Made by a program: the position numbers and the translations under genes
Origin: DATJPD01 sp035506575
Lineage (GTDB): Bacteria; Pseudomonadota; Alphaproteobacteria; CACIAM-22H2
NCBI GenBank assembly: GCA_035506575.1
Contig: DATJPD010000011.1
Location: 30,557 to 94,556, forward strand
Reading direction: 5' to 3'
Length of the DNA stretch: 64,000 nucleotides
Shown here: positions 50,606 to 60,228 of the stretch, one piece after another
Layout of the letters: each line of letters opens with the position of its first letter
Numbering within the stretch: the stretch's first letter is position 1
Notes under the pieces: model-generated
Told to the model about the DNA's origin: nothing
Database searches by the model: none
The model's input: only the letters and a program-made list of their open reading frames with translations

Positions 50606-51345
50606 CGCCGCTGTTGAGCCCGAGCGAACTCGAACAGCGGCTGCGCCGGATCGGCGCCGAGCGCTACCACAACCTGCACCCCTTTCATAAGCTCCTGCAC
50701 GGCGGCAGGTTGACGCGCGGCCAGGTCCAGGCATGGGCGCTCAACCGCTACTACTACCAGAGCTGCATTCCGCTGAAGGATGCGGCACTCATGTCGCGCG
50801 TCGAGGATCCGGCGATCCGTCGCGAGTGGCGCCGCCGCCTCGTCGACCACGATGGCGAAGCGGAGGGCGAGGGTGGTATTGCCCGCTGGCTGGCGCTGAC
50901 CGACGGTCTCGGTCTCGATCGCGCCTATGTGGTCTCGACGCGTGGCATCCTGCCGGGCACGCGCTTTGCCGTCGAAGCCTATGTCCGCTTCGTGCGCGAG
51001 CGCAGCCTCCTGGAGGCGATCGCCTCGTCGCTGACCGAACTGTTCTCGCCCGCGATCATCTCCGAGCGCGTCTCGGGGATGCTGGCCGGCTATGACTTCG
51101 TCAGCGAGAACACTCTCGCTTATTTCAACGCGCGGCTGACGCAGGCGCCGCGCGATTCCGATTTCGCCCTCGCTTATGTCAAGCGGGAGGCGCGCACGCC
51201 GGAGCGGCAGCAGGCGGCCCTCGATGCGCTGACCTTCAAGTGCGATGTCCTGTGGTCGCAGCTCGACGCGCTGCACTACGCCTATGTGAGCCCCGGCCAT
51301 GTTCCGCCCGGCGCCTTCGTGCCGGCGGAGGCAGGGCGCTCGTGA
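50602..51345 (+). CDS. pqqC: PQQ synthase PqqC
   Basis: 247 aa. Cofactor-free oxidase performing ring closure and the final eight-electron oxidation to PQQ. Typical: YHNLHPFHKLLHGGRLTRGQVQAWALNRYYYQ, and SENTLAYFNARLTQAPRDSDFALAYV near the end. ATGA overlap with pqqB, GTGA overlap with pqqD. Confidence 0.96.
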   Translation: MTPLLSPSELEQRLRRIGAERYHNLHPFHKLLHGGRLTRGQVQAWALNRYYYQSCIPLKDAALMSRVEDPAIRREWRRRLVDHDGEAEGEGGIARWLALTDGLGLDRAYVVSTRGILPGTRFAVEAYVRFVRERSLLEAIASSLTELFSPAIISERVSGMLAGYDFVSENTLAYFNARLTQAPRDSDFALAYVKREARTPERQQAALDALTFKCDVLWSQLDALHYAYVSPGHVPPGAFVPAEAGRS

Positions 51346-51629
51346 CATCGCCGCCCGCCATCGGCGAGGCAAGCGTTCCGCGCCTGCCGCCGCACATCAA
51401 GCTGCGCTTCGATGAGGCCCGCCAGCGCTGGGTGCTGCTGGCCCCGGAGCGCGTGCTGATGCCCGACGAGATCGCGGTCGAAATCCTGCAGCGCTGCGAC
51501 GGCATGGCCACGGTCGGATCCATCGTCGGGTCGCTGGCCGAGAAATACGCCGCCGCGCGCGACGAGGTTGCGCGCGACGTCATCGATATGCTGCAGGACC
51601 TCATGGACAAGGGCGTGGTCGCCGCATGA
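51342..51629 (+). CDS. pqqD: PQQ peptide chaperone PqqD
   Basis: 95 aa. Binds PqqA and presents it to PqqE. Contains HIKLRFDEARQRWVLLAPERVLMPDEIAVEIL and an acidic helix (KYAAARDEVARDVIDML). GTG start within the pqqC stop codon; the first ~15 residues are extra compared with the core. Separate from pqqC, unlike the pqqCD fusion of Methylorubrum. Confidence 0.93.
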   Translation: MTSPPAIGEASVPRLPPHIKLRFDEARQRWVLLAPERVLMPDEIAVEILQRCDGMATVGSIVGSLAEKYAAARDEVARDVIDMLQDLMDKGVVAA

Positions 51630-52726
51630 CCCCATCGGCGCCCGAGCCGCCTCTGGCCCTGCTGGCGGAGCTCACGCATCGTTGCCCGCTGCAATGTCCG
51701 TACTGCTCCAACCCCCTGGCGCTCGAGCGGGCCGCGTCCGAGCTCGACACGGCAACCTGGTGCCGGGTCTTCGACGAGGCGGCGGCACTCGGCATCCTGC
51801 AGGTGCATTTTTCGGGCGGCGAGCCCGCGGCGCGCAAGGACCTTGAGGCGCTCGTGGCCCATGCGGCGGAGCGGGGGCTTTACACGAACCTGATCACCTC
51901 GGCGGTCCTGCTGGATGCGGGGCGCATCGAGAGACTGGTCAAGGCGGGGCTCAACCACGTGCAGATCAGCGTGCAGGACCACGAGCCGCGCGGCGCCGAC
52001 CGCATCGGCGGCTATGCCGGGGCGCACGCGAAGAAGCTCGCTGTCGCCCGCCTGGTGCGCGCGGCGGGACTGCCGCTCACCCTCAATGCCGTCATGCACC
52101 GCCAGAACCTCGACCACCTGGAGGCGATGATCGAGCTGGCCGTGTCGCTCGGGGCGGCGCGCCTCGAGGTCGCACATACCCAATACTACGGGTGGGGACT
52201 GCGCAACCGCGCCGCCCTGATTCCGACCCGCGCCCAGCTCGAGCGCGCGACCGAGATCATCACCGCGGCGCGGCAACGCCTCAAGGGACGGCTGGTCATC
52301 GACTACGTGGTGCCGGACTATTACGCGCGCCGGCCGAAATCCTGCATGGGCGGCTGGGCGCGGCGGTTCCTCAACATAACCCCGGCCGGCAAGGTGCTGC
52401 CGTGCCACGCCGCGGAGACGATCGCCGAGCTGTCGTTCGAGTCCGTGACCGAGCGGCCGCTGGCCGCGATCTGGCGCGAATCACCGGCATTCGAGCGCTT
52501 CCGCGGCACGTCCTGGATGCCCGAGCCGTGCCGGTCGTGCGACCGGCGGGAAATCGACTGGGGCGGCTGCCGCTGCCAGGCGCTGGCGATCGCCGGACAT
52601 GCGGACGCGGTCGACCCGGCCTGCGAGATGTCGCCGCTGCACGAGCGCCTGGCCGCGATCGCGGCGGAGGAAAGTGCTGGCGCGCCGCCGGAGTTCGTCT
52701 ACCGGCGGATCGGCGCCATCGTGTGA
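51626..52726 (+). CDS. pqqE: Radical SAM PqqA cross-linking enzyme PqqE
   Basis: 366 aa. Radical SAM motif CPLQCPYC (Cys20, 24, 27), FSGGEP, and a C-terminal SPASM region with CMGGW, LPCHAAE and CRSCDRREIDWGGCRCQA holding auxiliary clusters. Joins Glu and Tyr of PqqA. ATGA overlap with pqqD. Last gene of the pqq operon; no pqqF/G protease adjoins. Confidence 0.96.
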   Translation: MTPSAPEPPLALLAELTHRCPLQCPYCSNPLALERAASELDTATWCRVFDEAAALGILQVHFSGGEPAARKDLEALVAHAAERGLYTNLITSAVLLDAGRIERLVKAGLNHVQISVQDHEPRGADRIGGYAGAHAKKLAVARLVRAAGLPLTLNAVMHRQNLDHLEAMIELAVSLGAARLEVAHTQYYGWGLRNRAALIPTRAQLERATEIITAARQRLKGRLVIDYVVPDYYARRPKSCMGGWARRFLNITPAGKVLPCHAAETIAELSFESVTERPLAAIWRESPAFERFRGTSWMPEPCRSCDRREIDWGGCRCQALAIAGHADAVDPACEMSPLHERLAAIAAEESAGAPPEFVYRRIGAIV

Positions 52727-52824
52727 ATACGGAACGGGGGCAGAAGTCGCGACACGCGCCATTGACGCGAACATGCCGGTGAACATCGGAGAAGATGGCG
52801 GAGCGGGTCCGGAAGAGGGAGGGG

Positions 52825-52900
<76 letters not shown>

Positions 52901-53066
52901 CCACGATTTTGGGGAGTCCGATCTGGACCCGCCGCGTTATAGAGAATCCGCCCCCATCTGTCTAGAAGGGGCTGACCGGACGCGCTGACGCAGGATTTGG
53001 ACCCGCCGGCCGTGCAGTGCCATGATGCCCCGGGCCAGATCAGCGCGGGCCAAATTCAGCGCGGGA

Positions 53067-54089
53067 ATGAACGCAGTCTTCTTACATAGCGGCTGGCGCA
53101 CCGGCAGCACGTATGTCTGGAACAAGTTCCGGCGGGTCCCGTCGTGTATGGCGTTCTACGAGCCGTTCAACGACCTGCTGGCGAGCCTGAATGCGGTCGG
53201 CGTGCTGATGACCAGCCGGCACGATGCGGCGTTGCGCCATTCCGGCCTCGATCTTCCGTATTTCCACGAATATCTGCCGCTCCTCGGCACCAAGGGCCAT
53301 CCCCTGTTCCGCGACGAGTTCGTGTGCCGGGATTATTTTGTCGCCGGCGAAAAGCTGCCCGAGCAGCGGCTTTACCTCGACAGCCTGCTGGCGCTGGCAG
53401 AGAAGGCGAAGAAGACCCCGGTGCTCGGCTTCGTGCGCAGCCTGGGGCGCGTGGCCTGGTTCAAGCGCGAGCTCGAGGGCGCCAACATCATCCTCATCCG
53501 CAGTCCGTTCAGCCAGTGGGTGTCGGGCCAGAAGGTGGCGGCCGACGGCGGCTATAAGTTCTTCGATCCCGTGCATTTCCTGATCCTGAGCCAGGCGCGC
53601 GGCAGCGCGCAGGCGGTCGAGCATGCGCTGGCGCACCGCATTCCGCGCTATGAGAACCTCACCACCAATGCCGGGCGGCTGATGCTGGCCGATACCGTCA
53701 ACTGCGCGCCGCCCGCCGTCCGCTTCGCCGTCTTCGCGTCGGTCTATTTCCTGTCAATGATGGCAGCCCTGCCGCACGCCGATCTCGTGATCGACGTCGA
53801 TCTCCTCACGACGGACACCGGCTATCGCGCCCGGCGCCGCGCGGAACTCCTGCGCCTTACCGGCTGCGACATCGACTTTTCGGACGCGCGCACGCCGCGC
53901 TATGGCGCCGATGCGGCGCCCGCGGAGGTGGTCGACGCCCTGCGGACGATCGCCGGCGCCATTGCCACCGGGCAGGACCGGCTGTGGGACGACCGCAGCT
54001 GCAGCGTCCCGGCGGCGGCCGCCGCCGCGCGCGCCACCATCGCCGCCAAGTTCGTCGAGGACAGCAAGCTCCTGAACGGTTTGCTCTAG
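53067..54089 (+). CDS. Sulfotransferase-like protein
   Basis: 340 aa from ATG 53067 (an upstream in-frame ATG at 53022 adds 15 residues; neither has a clear ribosome site). The start LHSGWRTGSTYVWNKF resembles the 5'-phosphosulfate-binding loop and NIILIRSPFSQWVSG the 3'-phosphate site of PAPS-dependent sulfotransferases. The acceptor is unknown. It ends by a 4-bp overlap with the convergent amidohydrolase. Not related to the C1 cluster by any visible feature. Confidence 0.65.
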   Translation: MNAVFLHSGWRTGSTYVWNKFRRVPSCMAFYEPFNDLLASLNAVGVLMTSRHDAALRHSGLDLPYFHEYLPLLGTKGHPLFRDEFVCRDYFVAGEKLPEQRLYLDSLLALAEKAKKTPVLGFVRSLGRVAWFKRELEGANIILIRSPFSQWVSGQKVAADGGYKFFDPVHFLILSQARGSAQAVEHALAHRIPRYENLTTNAGRLMLADTVNCAPPAVRFAVFASVYFLSMMAALPHADLVIDVDLLTTDTGYRARRRAELLRLTGCDIDFSDARTPRYGADAAPAEVVDALRTIAGAIATGQDRLWDDRSCSVPAAAAAARATIAAKFVEDSKLLNGLL

Positions 54090-55321
54090 GCGGCCAGGTT
54101 TCCGAACTTCTTCAGGTTCGCTTTCTGCTTGTCGTTGCGCGGCGGCAGGTTGAACAGCCGTGCCGCGTTGCCGCCCAGGATGTTGTGCCTGGCCTTCTCG
54201 GACAGGAAGGGCAGGTCGTAGATCGTGCTCGGCAGGTCGAAGTCCCAGTGCGGATAGTCCGAGGAGTAGAGGAGCTGCGTCTCCGCGTTGATCATGCGGA
54301 ACGTCGTCTTCAGCGCGTCCATGTCCTGGATCTCCATCGGCTGCGAGGAGTAGTACATGTCGCGCATGTAATCGCTCGGCTTCTTCTTGAGCAGCGGGCA
54401 CTCCGAGGAGCGCAGCATGTACTCGTGGTCGAGCCGCTGCATGAGGAACGGCACCCAGGCGAGCCCCGCCTCGATCCAGATCACCGGCAGCTTGGGAAAG
54501 CGCTCGCCCATCCCGTTCACCACCCAGTTGGTCAGGTGCAGGATGTTGTACCAGGTGAAGCCGAGCGCGTGCGCCGACAGGAAGCGGTTGCAGGACTTGA
54601 AGGTGTGGTCGCCCCAGTTCGGCCCCGAGTGGAAGGAGAGGGCAAGGCCGCGCTCCTCCATCGCCCGGTACGTCTTCATGTACGCGTTGTCGTAGACCGG
54701 CAGGTGGCGGACGGTCGTCACCATGAAGCCGGTGACCCCCTTGCGGTCGCCGAACGTCTCGACCTGGCGCAGCGATTCATCGGGGTCGGAGAAGGGCAGG
54801 CACAGCGCCGAATAGATGCGGCCGTCGGATTCCGGCAGCACCTTCTCGGTGAGCCAGCGGTTGTAGGCCCAGCACAGCTCGACCTCCATCTCCTTCTGCG
54901 GATGCAGGCCGATGTTCAGCATGCCGGTCGGGAACAGGCAGGCGTAATCGACACCCATCGCGTCCATCCAGCGCAGGCCGAGCTGCACGTCCCGGTGCTT
55001 GCCCTCTTGGGTCTTCTCGCTGCTGCGCATCGGATAGCGCGTCACGCGCCCGCCCATGTCCTGGTAGCCGACATTCGTCGGCAAGAGGCCGCCGCGCCCC
55101 TTCGCCCCCGACGAGATCGCGAGCTGCTTGAAGACGTCGTTCTCCATGAAGGGCAGGATGTCCTTCATGTGCTCGCTCTCGTAGTGGTGCGAGTCCACGT
55201 CGACGATCAGGAAGTCGTCGTAGTTGCGCTTGCGCGCCTGCTCGGCGGCGTGCGCCAGGAGCTTCGTGGTGTTGAGCTCCTCGATCGATATCCGGCGGCC
55301 GCGGTCGGCGATGAGGTCCAT
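54086..55321 (-). CDS. Amidohydrolase-family (ACMSD-like) protein
   Basis: 411 aa. Amidohydrolase_2 type: N-terminal IVDVDSHHYES with metal-site acids/histidines, GLALSFHSGPNWGDH, PVIWIEAGLAWVPFLMQRLDHEY and the closing SSDYPHWD Asp. Such proteins often decarboxylate or hydrolyse aromatic-ring derivatives. It probably forms an operon with the Rieske protein and the 120-aa protein upstream on the same strand, 36 bp away; a catabolic role for aromatics is a guess. Confidence 0.82.
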   Translation of the reverse strand: MDLIADRGRRISIEELNTTKLLAHAAEQARKRNYDDFLIVDVDSHHYESEHMKDILPFMENDVFKQLAISSGAKGRGGLLPTNVGYQDMGGRVTRYPMRSSEKTQEGKHRDVQLGLRWMDAMGVDYACLFPTGMLNIGLHPQKEMEVELCWAYNRWLTEKVLPESDGRIYSALCLPFSDPDESLRQVETFGDRKGVTGFMVTTVRHLPVYDNAYMKTYRAMEERGLALSFHSGPNWGDHTFKSCNRFLSAHALGFTWYNILHLTNWVVNGMGERFPKLPVIWIEAGLAWVPFLMQRLDHEYMLRSSECPLLKKKPSDYMRDMYYSSQPMEIQDMDALKTTFRMINAETQLLYSSDYPHWDFDLPSTIYDLPFLSEKARHNILGGNAARLFNLPPRNDKQKANLKKFGNLAA

Positions 55322-55357
55322 ATGCGTGTCTCCTGATGAGGCTCGTATCGGTGGGGG

Positions 55358-55720
55358 TCAGCGGCCGGTCCAGCTCTGCCACATGCCGAGCTCGAACACC
55401 TGCAGATTGCCCGCGCGCAGCAGCTTGCTGGCCGTGACCATGATCTCTGTGGGGGTGACGCCGCTGCGCTGGCCGAGCGGCATGAAATCCTGTCCTTGCT
55501 CGAGATGGGCCGCGTAGCTCTTGCACACCGCCGCCATCAGCGCCTGCACCGCCACGGGCGACAGCAGGTCGGGCTTGCCGCTTTTCAAGCCGCGCTCGAT
55601 CGCGGCGGCAAGCTGTGTGGCGGTGGCTGACGCGCCGGTTCCATGGGCGGCTTTTGCCGCCGCGGGCTTGCGCGGCTTGGTGCGCGCCTTTGCGGCCGGC
55701 CGCCGCTTAGGCGACGACAT
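55358..55720 (-). CDS. Small protein of the amidohydrolase/Rieske operon
   Basis: 120 aa. Lys/Ala/Pro-rich N-terminal third (KRRPAAKARTKPRKPAAAKAA), then a folded-looking domain: DLLSPVAVQALMAAVCKSYAAHLEQGQDFMPLG ... TPTEIMVTASKLLRAGNLQVFELGMWQSWTG. No family recognised. Its start overlaps the Rieske gene by 14 bp, so it is likely co-translated and may act with that protein. Confidence 0.65.
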   Translation of the reverse strand: MSSPKRRPAAKARTKPRKPAAAKAAHGTGASATATQLAAAIERGLKSGKPDLLSPVAVQALMAAVCKSYAAHLEQGQDFMPLGQRSGVTPTEIMVTASKLLRAGNLQVFELGMWQSWTGR

Positions 55721-56072
55721 ACACGTCGTCTCCCTTCTGGACGATTTCGTACTTGCGCAGCCGGAGCCGGCGGTCGGACACGCACTCGCCAGTCTTGATG
55801 TCGTATTCGTAGCCGTGCCAGGGGCACACGAAATGCAATTCGGTGTCGGAGAAGTAGAGCCCGCGCGAGGTCTTGTCGGGCATCAGCCGCTCCTCGACCT
55901 TGGCGATCGTCATGCCCTCGCAGGCGGGGCCGCCCTGGTGCAGGCAGTAATTGCTGTAGGCGTAGAACTCTCCGCCCGTGCGGAACACGCCGATCTCGTG
56001 GTTCTTGACGATCACGATGCGGCTCACGCCGTCCTTGAACTCGGAGAGCTTGCCGACGAATTGCTCGGCCAT
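55707..56072 (-). CDS. Rieske [2Fe-2S] ferredoxin-like protein
   Basis: 121 aa. Rieske ligands NYCLHQGG and CPWHGYEYD (C-x-H, C-x2-H). The start at 56070-56072 has AGGAGG; the open frame upstream has no start signal. Likely an electron carrier of a ring-modifying system, encoded before the 120-aa protein and the amidohydrolase. No oxygenase alpha subunit is in the window. Confidence 0.87.
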   Translation of the reverse strand: MAEQFVGKLSEFKDGVSRIVIVKNHEIGVFRTGGEFYAYSNYCLHQGGPACEGMTIAKVEERLMPDKTSRGLYFSDTELHFVCPWHGYEYDIKTGECVSDRRLRLRKYEIVQKGDDVYVVA

Positions 56073-56200
56073 CGTTCCTCCTGGCAGAACCCTTTTGTTG
56101 TGAGCTCGTATTGTGCGGGCGGCTTCGCCGTCTTCCGTATGACCCCTACGGTAGCTTACGATCCGCAACCCGTACAGCGGCAACGGGCGAGGAGCGGCTC

Positions 56201-56662
56201 ATGGCGGATACGGCGGGCAGCGGCAACCGGCTGATTTTTCCAGGTCTCGCGGGGCTCTACGACGCGCTGTCGCCCTACAGCTACGCCTTCATGCGCTTCT
56301 GCACCGGGGCGGTGCTGTTTCCGCATGGCTGGGACAAGGTCTTCCACGGCGACATGGCGAAGCAGGCCGCCGGCATCGCAGCACACGGCGCACCTGTGCC
56401 GATGCTCCTCGCGTATGCGGTCACCGGGACGGAATTCTTCGCCGCCGCGTGTCTGGCGATCGGCCTGTTCACCCGCGTCGCCGCGGCCGCGATCTGGATC
56501 GAAATGGCCGTGATCATCTCGGTGTGGCTGTGGCCCAACGGCTATTTCTGGACGGGCCGCGGCTATGAGTACGCGCTGCTGTGGCTCCTCTTGTGCACGG
56601 CCATCTTCTTCCGCGGCGGCGGGCGCTATTCGGTCGACCGGCTGATCGGCCGGGAGTTCTAG
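56201..56662 (+). CDS. DoxX-family membrane protein
   Basis: 153 aa with four hydrophobic segments (MRFCTGAVLFPHGWDKVF, LLAYAVTGTEFFAAACLAIGLFT, AIWIEMAVIISVWLW, YALLWLLLCTAIFF). DoxX/DoxD type; function unknown, sometimes tied to thiol or sulfur redox. GAGGAG precedes the ATG at 56201. Followed within 6 bp by the hydrolase gene. Confidence 0.82.
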   Translation: MADTAGSGNRLIFPGLAGLYDALSPYSYAFMRFCTGAVLFPHGWDKVFHGDMAKQAAGIAAHGAPVPMLLAYAVTGTEFFAAACLAIGLFTRVAAAAIWIEMAVIISVWLWPNGYFWTGRGYEYALLWLLLCTAIFFRGGGRYSVDRLIGREF

Positions 56663-56668
56663 ACCCGC

Positions 56669-57427
56669 ATGCGGCTCATCGCGGCACTCGCGCTCGCGTG
56701 TCTGCTCGTCGTCCCGGCACGCGCCGAAGTCGTTTCCGTCCCGCTGCCGGGGGCCTCGGAGCCGACCCAGACATTCCTGTGGGAGGCGAAAGCCGGCAAG
56801 AAAGTCCTGATCATGATCCCGGGCGGAGAGGGACATCTCGGCCTCGCCCCGGGACGGACGAGCCTGGGCGGCTTTTACGGGAGCGTGCTCGGGCCGCTCG
56901 CCGAGTCCGCCCTGACCTCGGGCACCACGCACGTGGTCGTGTTCGACAGCCCGCATGCGCTTCCCGTCGGAACCACGTATCCGGTGTCGCGGGCGGGTGC
57001 CGACCATCTGGCTCGCATCGAAAGCGTGGTCAGGTTCTACAAGGCACGGTTCGGCAAGCCGGTATGGCTGATGGGCCACAGCAACGGGGCCGTGAGCGTG
57101 GCCGAATTCATCCGCAGGAATCCGGACCTCGTCGACGGCGCGATCTTCAGCTCGTCCCGGTCGGGCGTGCAGGTGGCACCGTCCGTGTCGTTTCCGGTCC
57201 TGTTCCTGCATCATCAGCTCGACGGGTGTGCGGGCGCCGATCCGCGAAGCGATCTCAGGCTGATCGATCAGCTGCGCGCGGCCGGGAAGAGGAATGTCTC
57301 GTTCGTCTGGCTGCGCGGCGGAAGCCCGGAACAGAAGAGCCCGTGCGCCTCGGGATATCACATGTTCTTCGGCGCCGAAGCGGATGCGTTCAAGGCCATC
57401 GACGCCTTCATCACGGCCTACGACTGA
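56669..57427 (+). CDS. Exported alpha/beta-hydrolase
   Basis: 252 aa. Signal peptide (LIAALALACLLVVPARAE). Nucleophile elbow GHSNG, oxyanion region IMIPGGEGH, a later Asp in HHQLDGC and His in GYHMFFG as a likely triad. Substrate unknown. Six bp after the DoxX gene. Confidence 0.78.
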   Translation: MRLIAALALACLLVVPARAEVVSVPLPGASEPTQTFLWEAKAGKKVLIMIPGGEGHLGLAPGRTSLGGFYGSVLGPLAESALTSGTTHVVVFDSPHALPVGTTYPVSRAGADHLARIESVVRFYKARFGKPVWLMGHSNGAVSVAEFIRRNPDLVDGAIFSSSRSGVQVAPSVSFPVLFLHHQLDGCAGADPRSDLRLIDQLRAAGKRNVSFVWLRGGSPEQKSPCASGYHMFFGAEADAFKAIDAFITAYD

Positions 57428-57434
57428 GCCCTGA

Positions 57435-58676
57435 TCACGCGAGGAGGCCTTCGAACGGTCTCACGCCTGTGCTGTCCGGGAACACCGTGGAGGCGAGGCC
57501 TTTCTCGCGCACCCGAAGATGATCGCGCAGGACTCCCTTGAGGATCGAGCGGAGATCGGTCGTCGCCTTCAGGTCTCGGTCTTCGTAGAGGTCGGCCGGT
57601 TTCAGGCCCGGCCAGTCGGCGATCACCCGACCGCCTTTCAAGGCGCCTCCCGCCAGCAAGGCCACCGTGCCGGTCCCGTGGTCGGTGCCGTTGTCGCCGT
57701 TGAGGCGCGCCGTCCGTCCGAACTCGGTGATCGCGACCACGACTGTCTCGCGCCACGCCTCGCCCATGTTGCTTTCGATCGCGGCGAACGCGCCATCCAG
57801 GGCGTCCAGCCACGTCGCCAGCTGGCCCGCCAGGATGCCCTCGCGGACATGCGTGTCCCATCCGTCGAACGCCAACGCGCCCACGCGTGGCCCGTCCGTC
57901 CGCGCCAGATATTTGGCGGCGTTTCCGGCCGCTTCGCTGAAATAGGGGCGGAGCTGCGCGATGCCCGGGACCGTCGGCGGCGGGTTCGCCATCGCCGCCG
58001 CGGCCGAAACGTCGTTCGGGCTCATGTTGCCCAGCGCCACGCGCCCTTCCAGCACGCGCGCCAGCTTCGTGTCGGTGTGGCGATAGAGATTGAGCAGGCG
58101 CATGGTCGTGTCCTCGCTCGCCGGCAGGACACGCTGGGGGACCCAGAGGACGATCGGTGCCGGCCCGCGCACCACCAGCGGCGCCACCGGTCCGACAGCG
58201 ACCGCTTGGCCGCCGCCGGGATTGGCGCCCTGACCTTCCAGCGCGGCCAGGGCCCGGTTGAGCCACCCGGTCTCGCTGTGCCCGGGTCCGGCGAGGCCGC
58301 TCTCGAGCACGTCCTGGCCGTCGAAATGCGAGCGGTCGCGATAGGGCGTGGCCGCCGCGTGCACGATGAGGGCGTGACCGGCTTGATAAAGCCGATGGAA
58401 GTTCGGCAGGGCCGGATTGAGGGCGAAGAATGAATCCAGCGGCAGGGCAGCAGGCTTGCTGGCGAGCCCGAACGCGGCGTTGCCGCGCAGGGCGGCCCAG
58501 TCGGGATCGCCCACCGGTGCGGCCACGGCCAGGCCGTCCAGGGCGCCGCGCAGCACGATCACCAAGAGGCGCGGATCGCGGCCTTCGGCGCGCGCAAGTT
58601 TCGGCACCTGCGCCCAGGCGTACAAGGCGCCCGATGACAGAAGCAGATTGCGCCGGGAGAGGGCGGGGATGGTCAT
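57435..58676 (-). CDS. DUF1501 family protein
   Basis: 413 aa. Twin-arginine-like start (SRRNLLLSSGA) and DUF1501 features: LLVIVLRGALDGLAVAAP, DRSHFDGQDVLESG, WDTHVREG and VVVAITEFGRTARLNGDNGTDHGTGTVALLAGG. The family resembles alkaline-phosphatase-fold sulfatases, but reactions are unproven. Encoded 3 bp after the DUF1800 gene, the usual pairing. Confidence 0.87.
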   Translation of the reverse strand: MTIPALSRRNLLLSSGALYAWAQVPKLARAEGRDPRLLVIVLRGALDGLAVAAPVGDPDWAALRGNAAFGLASKPAALPLDSFFALNPALPNFHRLYQAGHALIVHAAATPYRDRSHFDGQDVLESGLAGPGHSETGWLNRALAALEGQGANPGGGQAVAVGPVAPLVVRGPAPIVLWVPQRVLPASEDTTMRLLNLYRHTDTKLARVLEGRVALGNMSPNDVSAAAAMANPPPTVPGIAQLRPYFSEAAGNAAKYLARTDGPRVGALAFDGWDTHVREGILAGQLATWLDALDGAFAAIESNMGEAWRETVVVAITEFGRTARLNGDNGTDHGTGTVALLAGGALKGGRVIADWPGLKPADLYEDRDLKATTDLRSILKGVLRDHLRVREKGLASTVFPDSTGVRPFEGLLA

Positions 58677-58679
58677 CGT

Positions 58680-60098
58680 TCACCTCCGCAGAAATTCGGG
58701 GGCCATGAGGACCAGGGCGATCCCTTGTCCGCGGCTGGCGGCCTGCGCGACCGTCTCACGCGTCTCGGCCGAGGCGAGAGGCCCGAGGGCTGTGTCGACG
58801 AGCGCCACCGGATCGATCCGCGCCGCATTCCGCTCGCCGGTCAGGTTCGCGATATCGAGCCGCTGCGGCAGGCCATCGATCCACACGGCCGAATCGTCGG
58901 AAAATCCGTTGGGCGCCGGCGGACGCCAGAGCGGTTCGCCCATCAGGGCCAGGCCGCCGGTCACGCGCTGTATGTCCGGCTTCTGAATGTCGACGGCGCG
59001 CAGCAGGGCGGCCATCCATTCGCCGGGCCGCTTGAGCTTGGAGCGCGGCTGCGTCCACGCCTCCGGTGCCGTGACCAGCGCCGTCGTCACCTCTTTCAGG
59101 TCCCCGTCCGTCTCGCGGAATTTCGCCGCGAGCCGCTCGACGAGGGCCGGCGAGGGCTGGTCGGTCACGAAGTGGCGGGCGAGCTTCGTGGCGACGTGCC
59201 GCGCGGTCGCGGGATGGCGCGCCAGATCCATCAGCATGGCGCGAGCCTGCCCGGCGCCGGTGTCCGGATAGATCTTGCCCATGATCGTCTGCGGGCCCGG
59301 CTCGTGCAGGCGGCGGTTGAACACGAATTCCCCGCCGTGATCCGGATTGTCGACGGTCGGCAGAATGGTCCAGCCGGTGAGCGCCTTGGCGAAGCTGGTG
59401 ACGTCGCCCTGCGTGTATCCGGTCCGCACGCCCAGCGTATGCAGCTCCAGGACCTCCCGCGCGAAGTTCTCGTTGAGGCCGCGATTGCGGTTGATGCCGG
59501 CGACCGAGTTGGGCCCGATGGAGGTGGCGTTGTCGAGATAGGCCAGCATCGCCGGGTGCCCCTCGGCGGCGAGCAGCATGTCGGCGAAGCGCCCGAGGAT
59601 GTGCGGCCGGATGGCTTCGCGCTCGTACCCGCCGGCCACGGCCGCCAGGTTCACCGACGAGATGCAGAAATGGTTCGACCAGAACCATACCAGCCGCTCG
59701 GCAAAGCCGATGTCGGCGCTGATCGCCGCGTCGTAGCGGGCCTTGGCCTCGCGGAGCAGGACCTGCTGGGCCACCGGCGGCTCGCCTTGTGAGGCGTCGG
59801 CAGGCGCGCCCGTGCTCAGGCTGACAGTCATCGCCGACGCCGTTGCCGCGGCTTTCTTCGCGCGCTCATCGACGATCCGCCGCGCGTTTCGCGCGGCTGC
59901 GTCCTCGAAGGCGTTGCGCGCGGCCTGGGCGGCGGAGAGCAGGTCCGGGCTGACGATCTGTCCGGCCGCCGGGCGGCCGATCTCCGCCAGCAGGGCGCCG
60001 CGTGGGTCGCTGGCGATCGCGGCGATGGCGCCCTCGCGCGGACCCAGGCCAAACCGGTGGAGGGCTAAGGCGGCTTCGGCTCTCGCGTCGGTGGACAT
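58680..60098 (-). CDS. DUF1800 family protein
   Basis: 472 aa. DUF1800 signatures: ALALHRFGLGPREGAI at the start, RLVWFWSNHFCIS, MLAYLDNATSIGPN, GLNENFAREVLELHTLGV and TGYTQGDVTSFAKALTGW. No secretion signal is obvious. Forms an operon with the DUF1501 gene; the pair is widespread and has no firm function. Confidence 0.87.
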   Translation of the reverse strand: MSTDARAEAALALHRFGLGPREGAIAAIASDPRGALLAEIGRPAAGQIVSPDLLSAAQAARNAFEDAAARNARRIVDERAKKAAATASAMTVSLSTGAPADASQGEPPVAQQVLLREAKARYDAAISADIGFAERLVWFWSNHFCISSVNLAAVAGGYEREAIRPHILGRFADMLLAAEGHPAMLAYLDNATSIGPNSVAGINRNRGLNENFAREVLELHTLGVRTGYTQGDVTSFAKALTGWTILPTVDNPDHGGEFVFNRRLHEPGPQTIMGKIYPDTGAGQARAMLMDLARHPATARHVATKLARHFVTDQPSPALVERLAAKFRETDGDLKEVTTALVTAPEAWTQPRSKLKRPGEWMAALLRAVDIQKPDIQRVTGGLALMGEPLWRPPAPNGFSDDSAVWIDGLPQRLDIANLTGERNAARIDPVALVDTALGPLASAETRETVAQAASRGQGIALVLMAPEFLRR

Positions 60099-60228
60099 GC
60101 GCGAACCCTTTCAGCCAATTTTCAACCAAGGATAGCATACACCCGCTTGTTTGCGAAGCGATGACGGTCGCCAAGCCCGGCGCTTCGGCTATACTTCAGG
60201 TCCAAGAAGAACAGTTACGGAGGGGACG

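Noticed and set aside
60190..60195. TATACT as a -10 box of the GMC dehydrogenase operon
   Set aside because: No convincing -35 element at 16-18 bp; a single hexamer is not enough.
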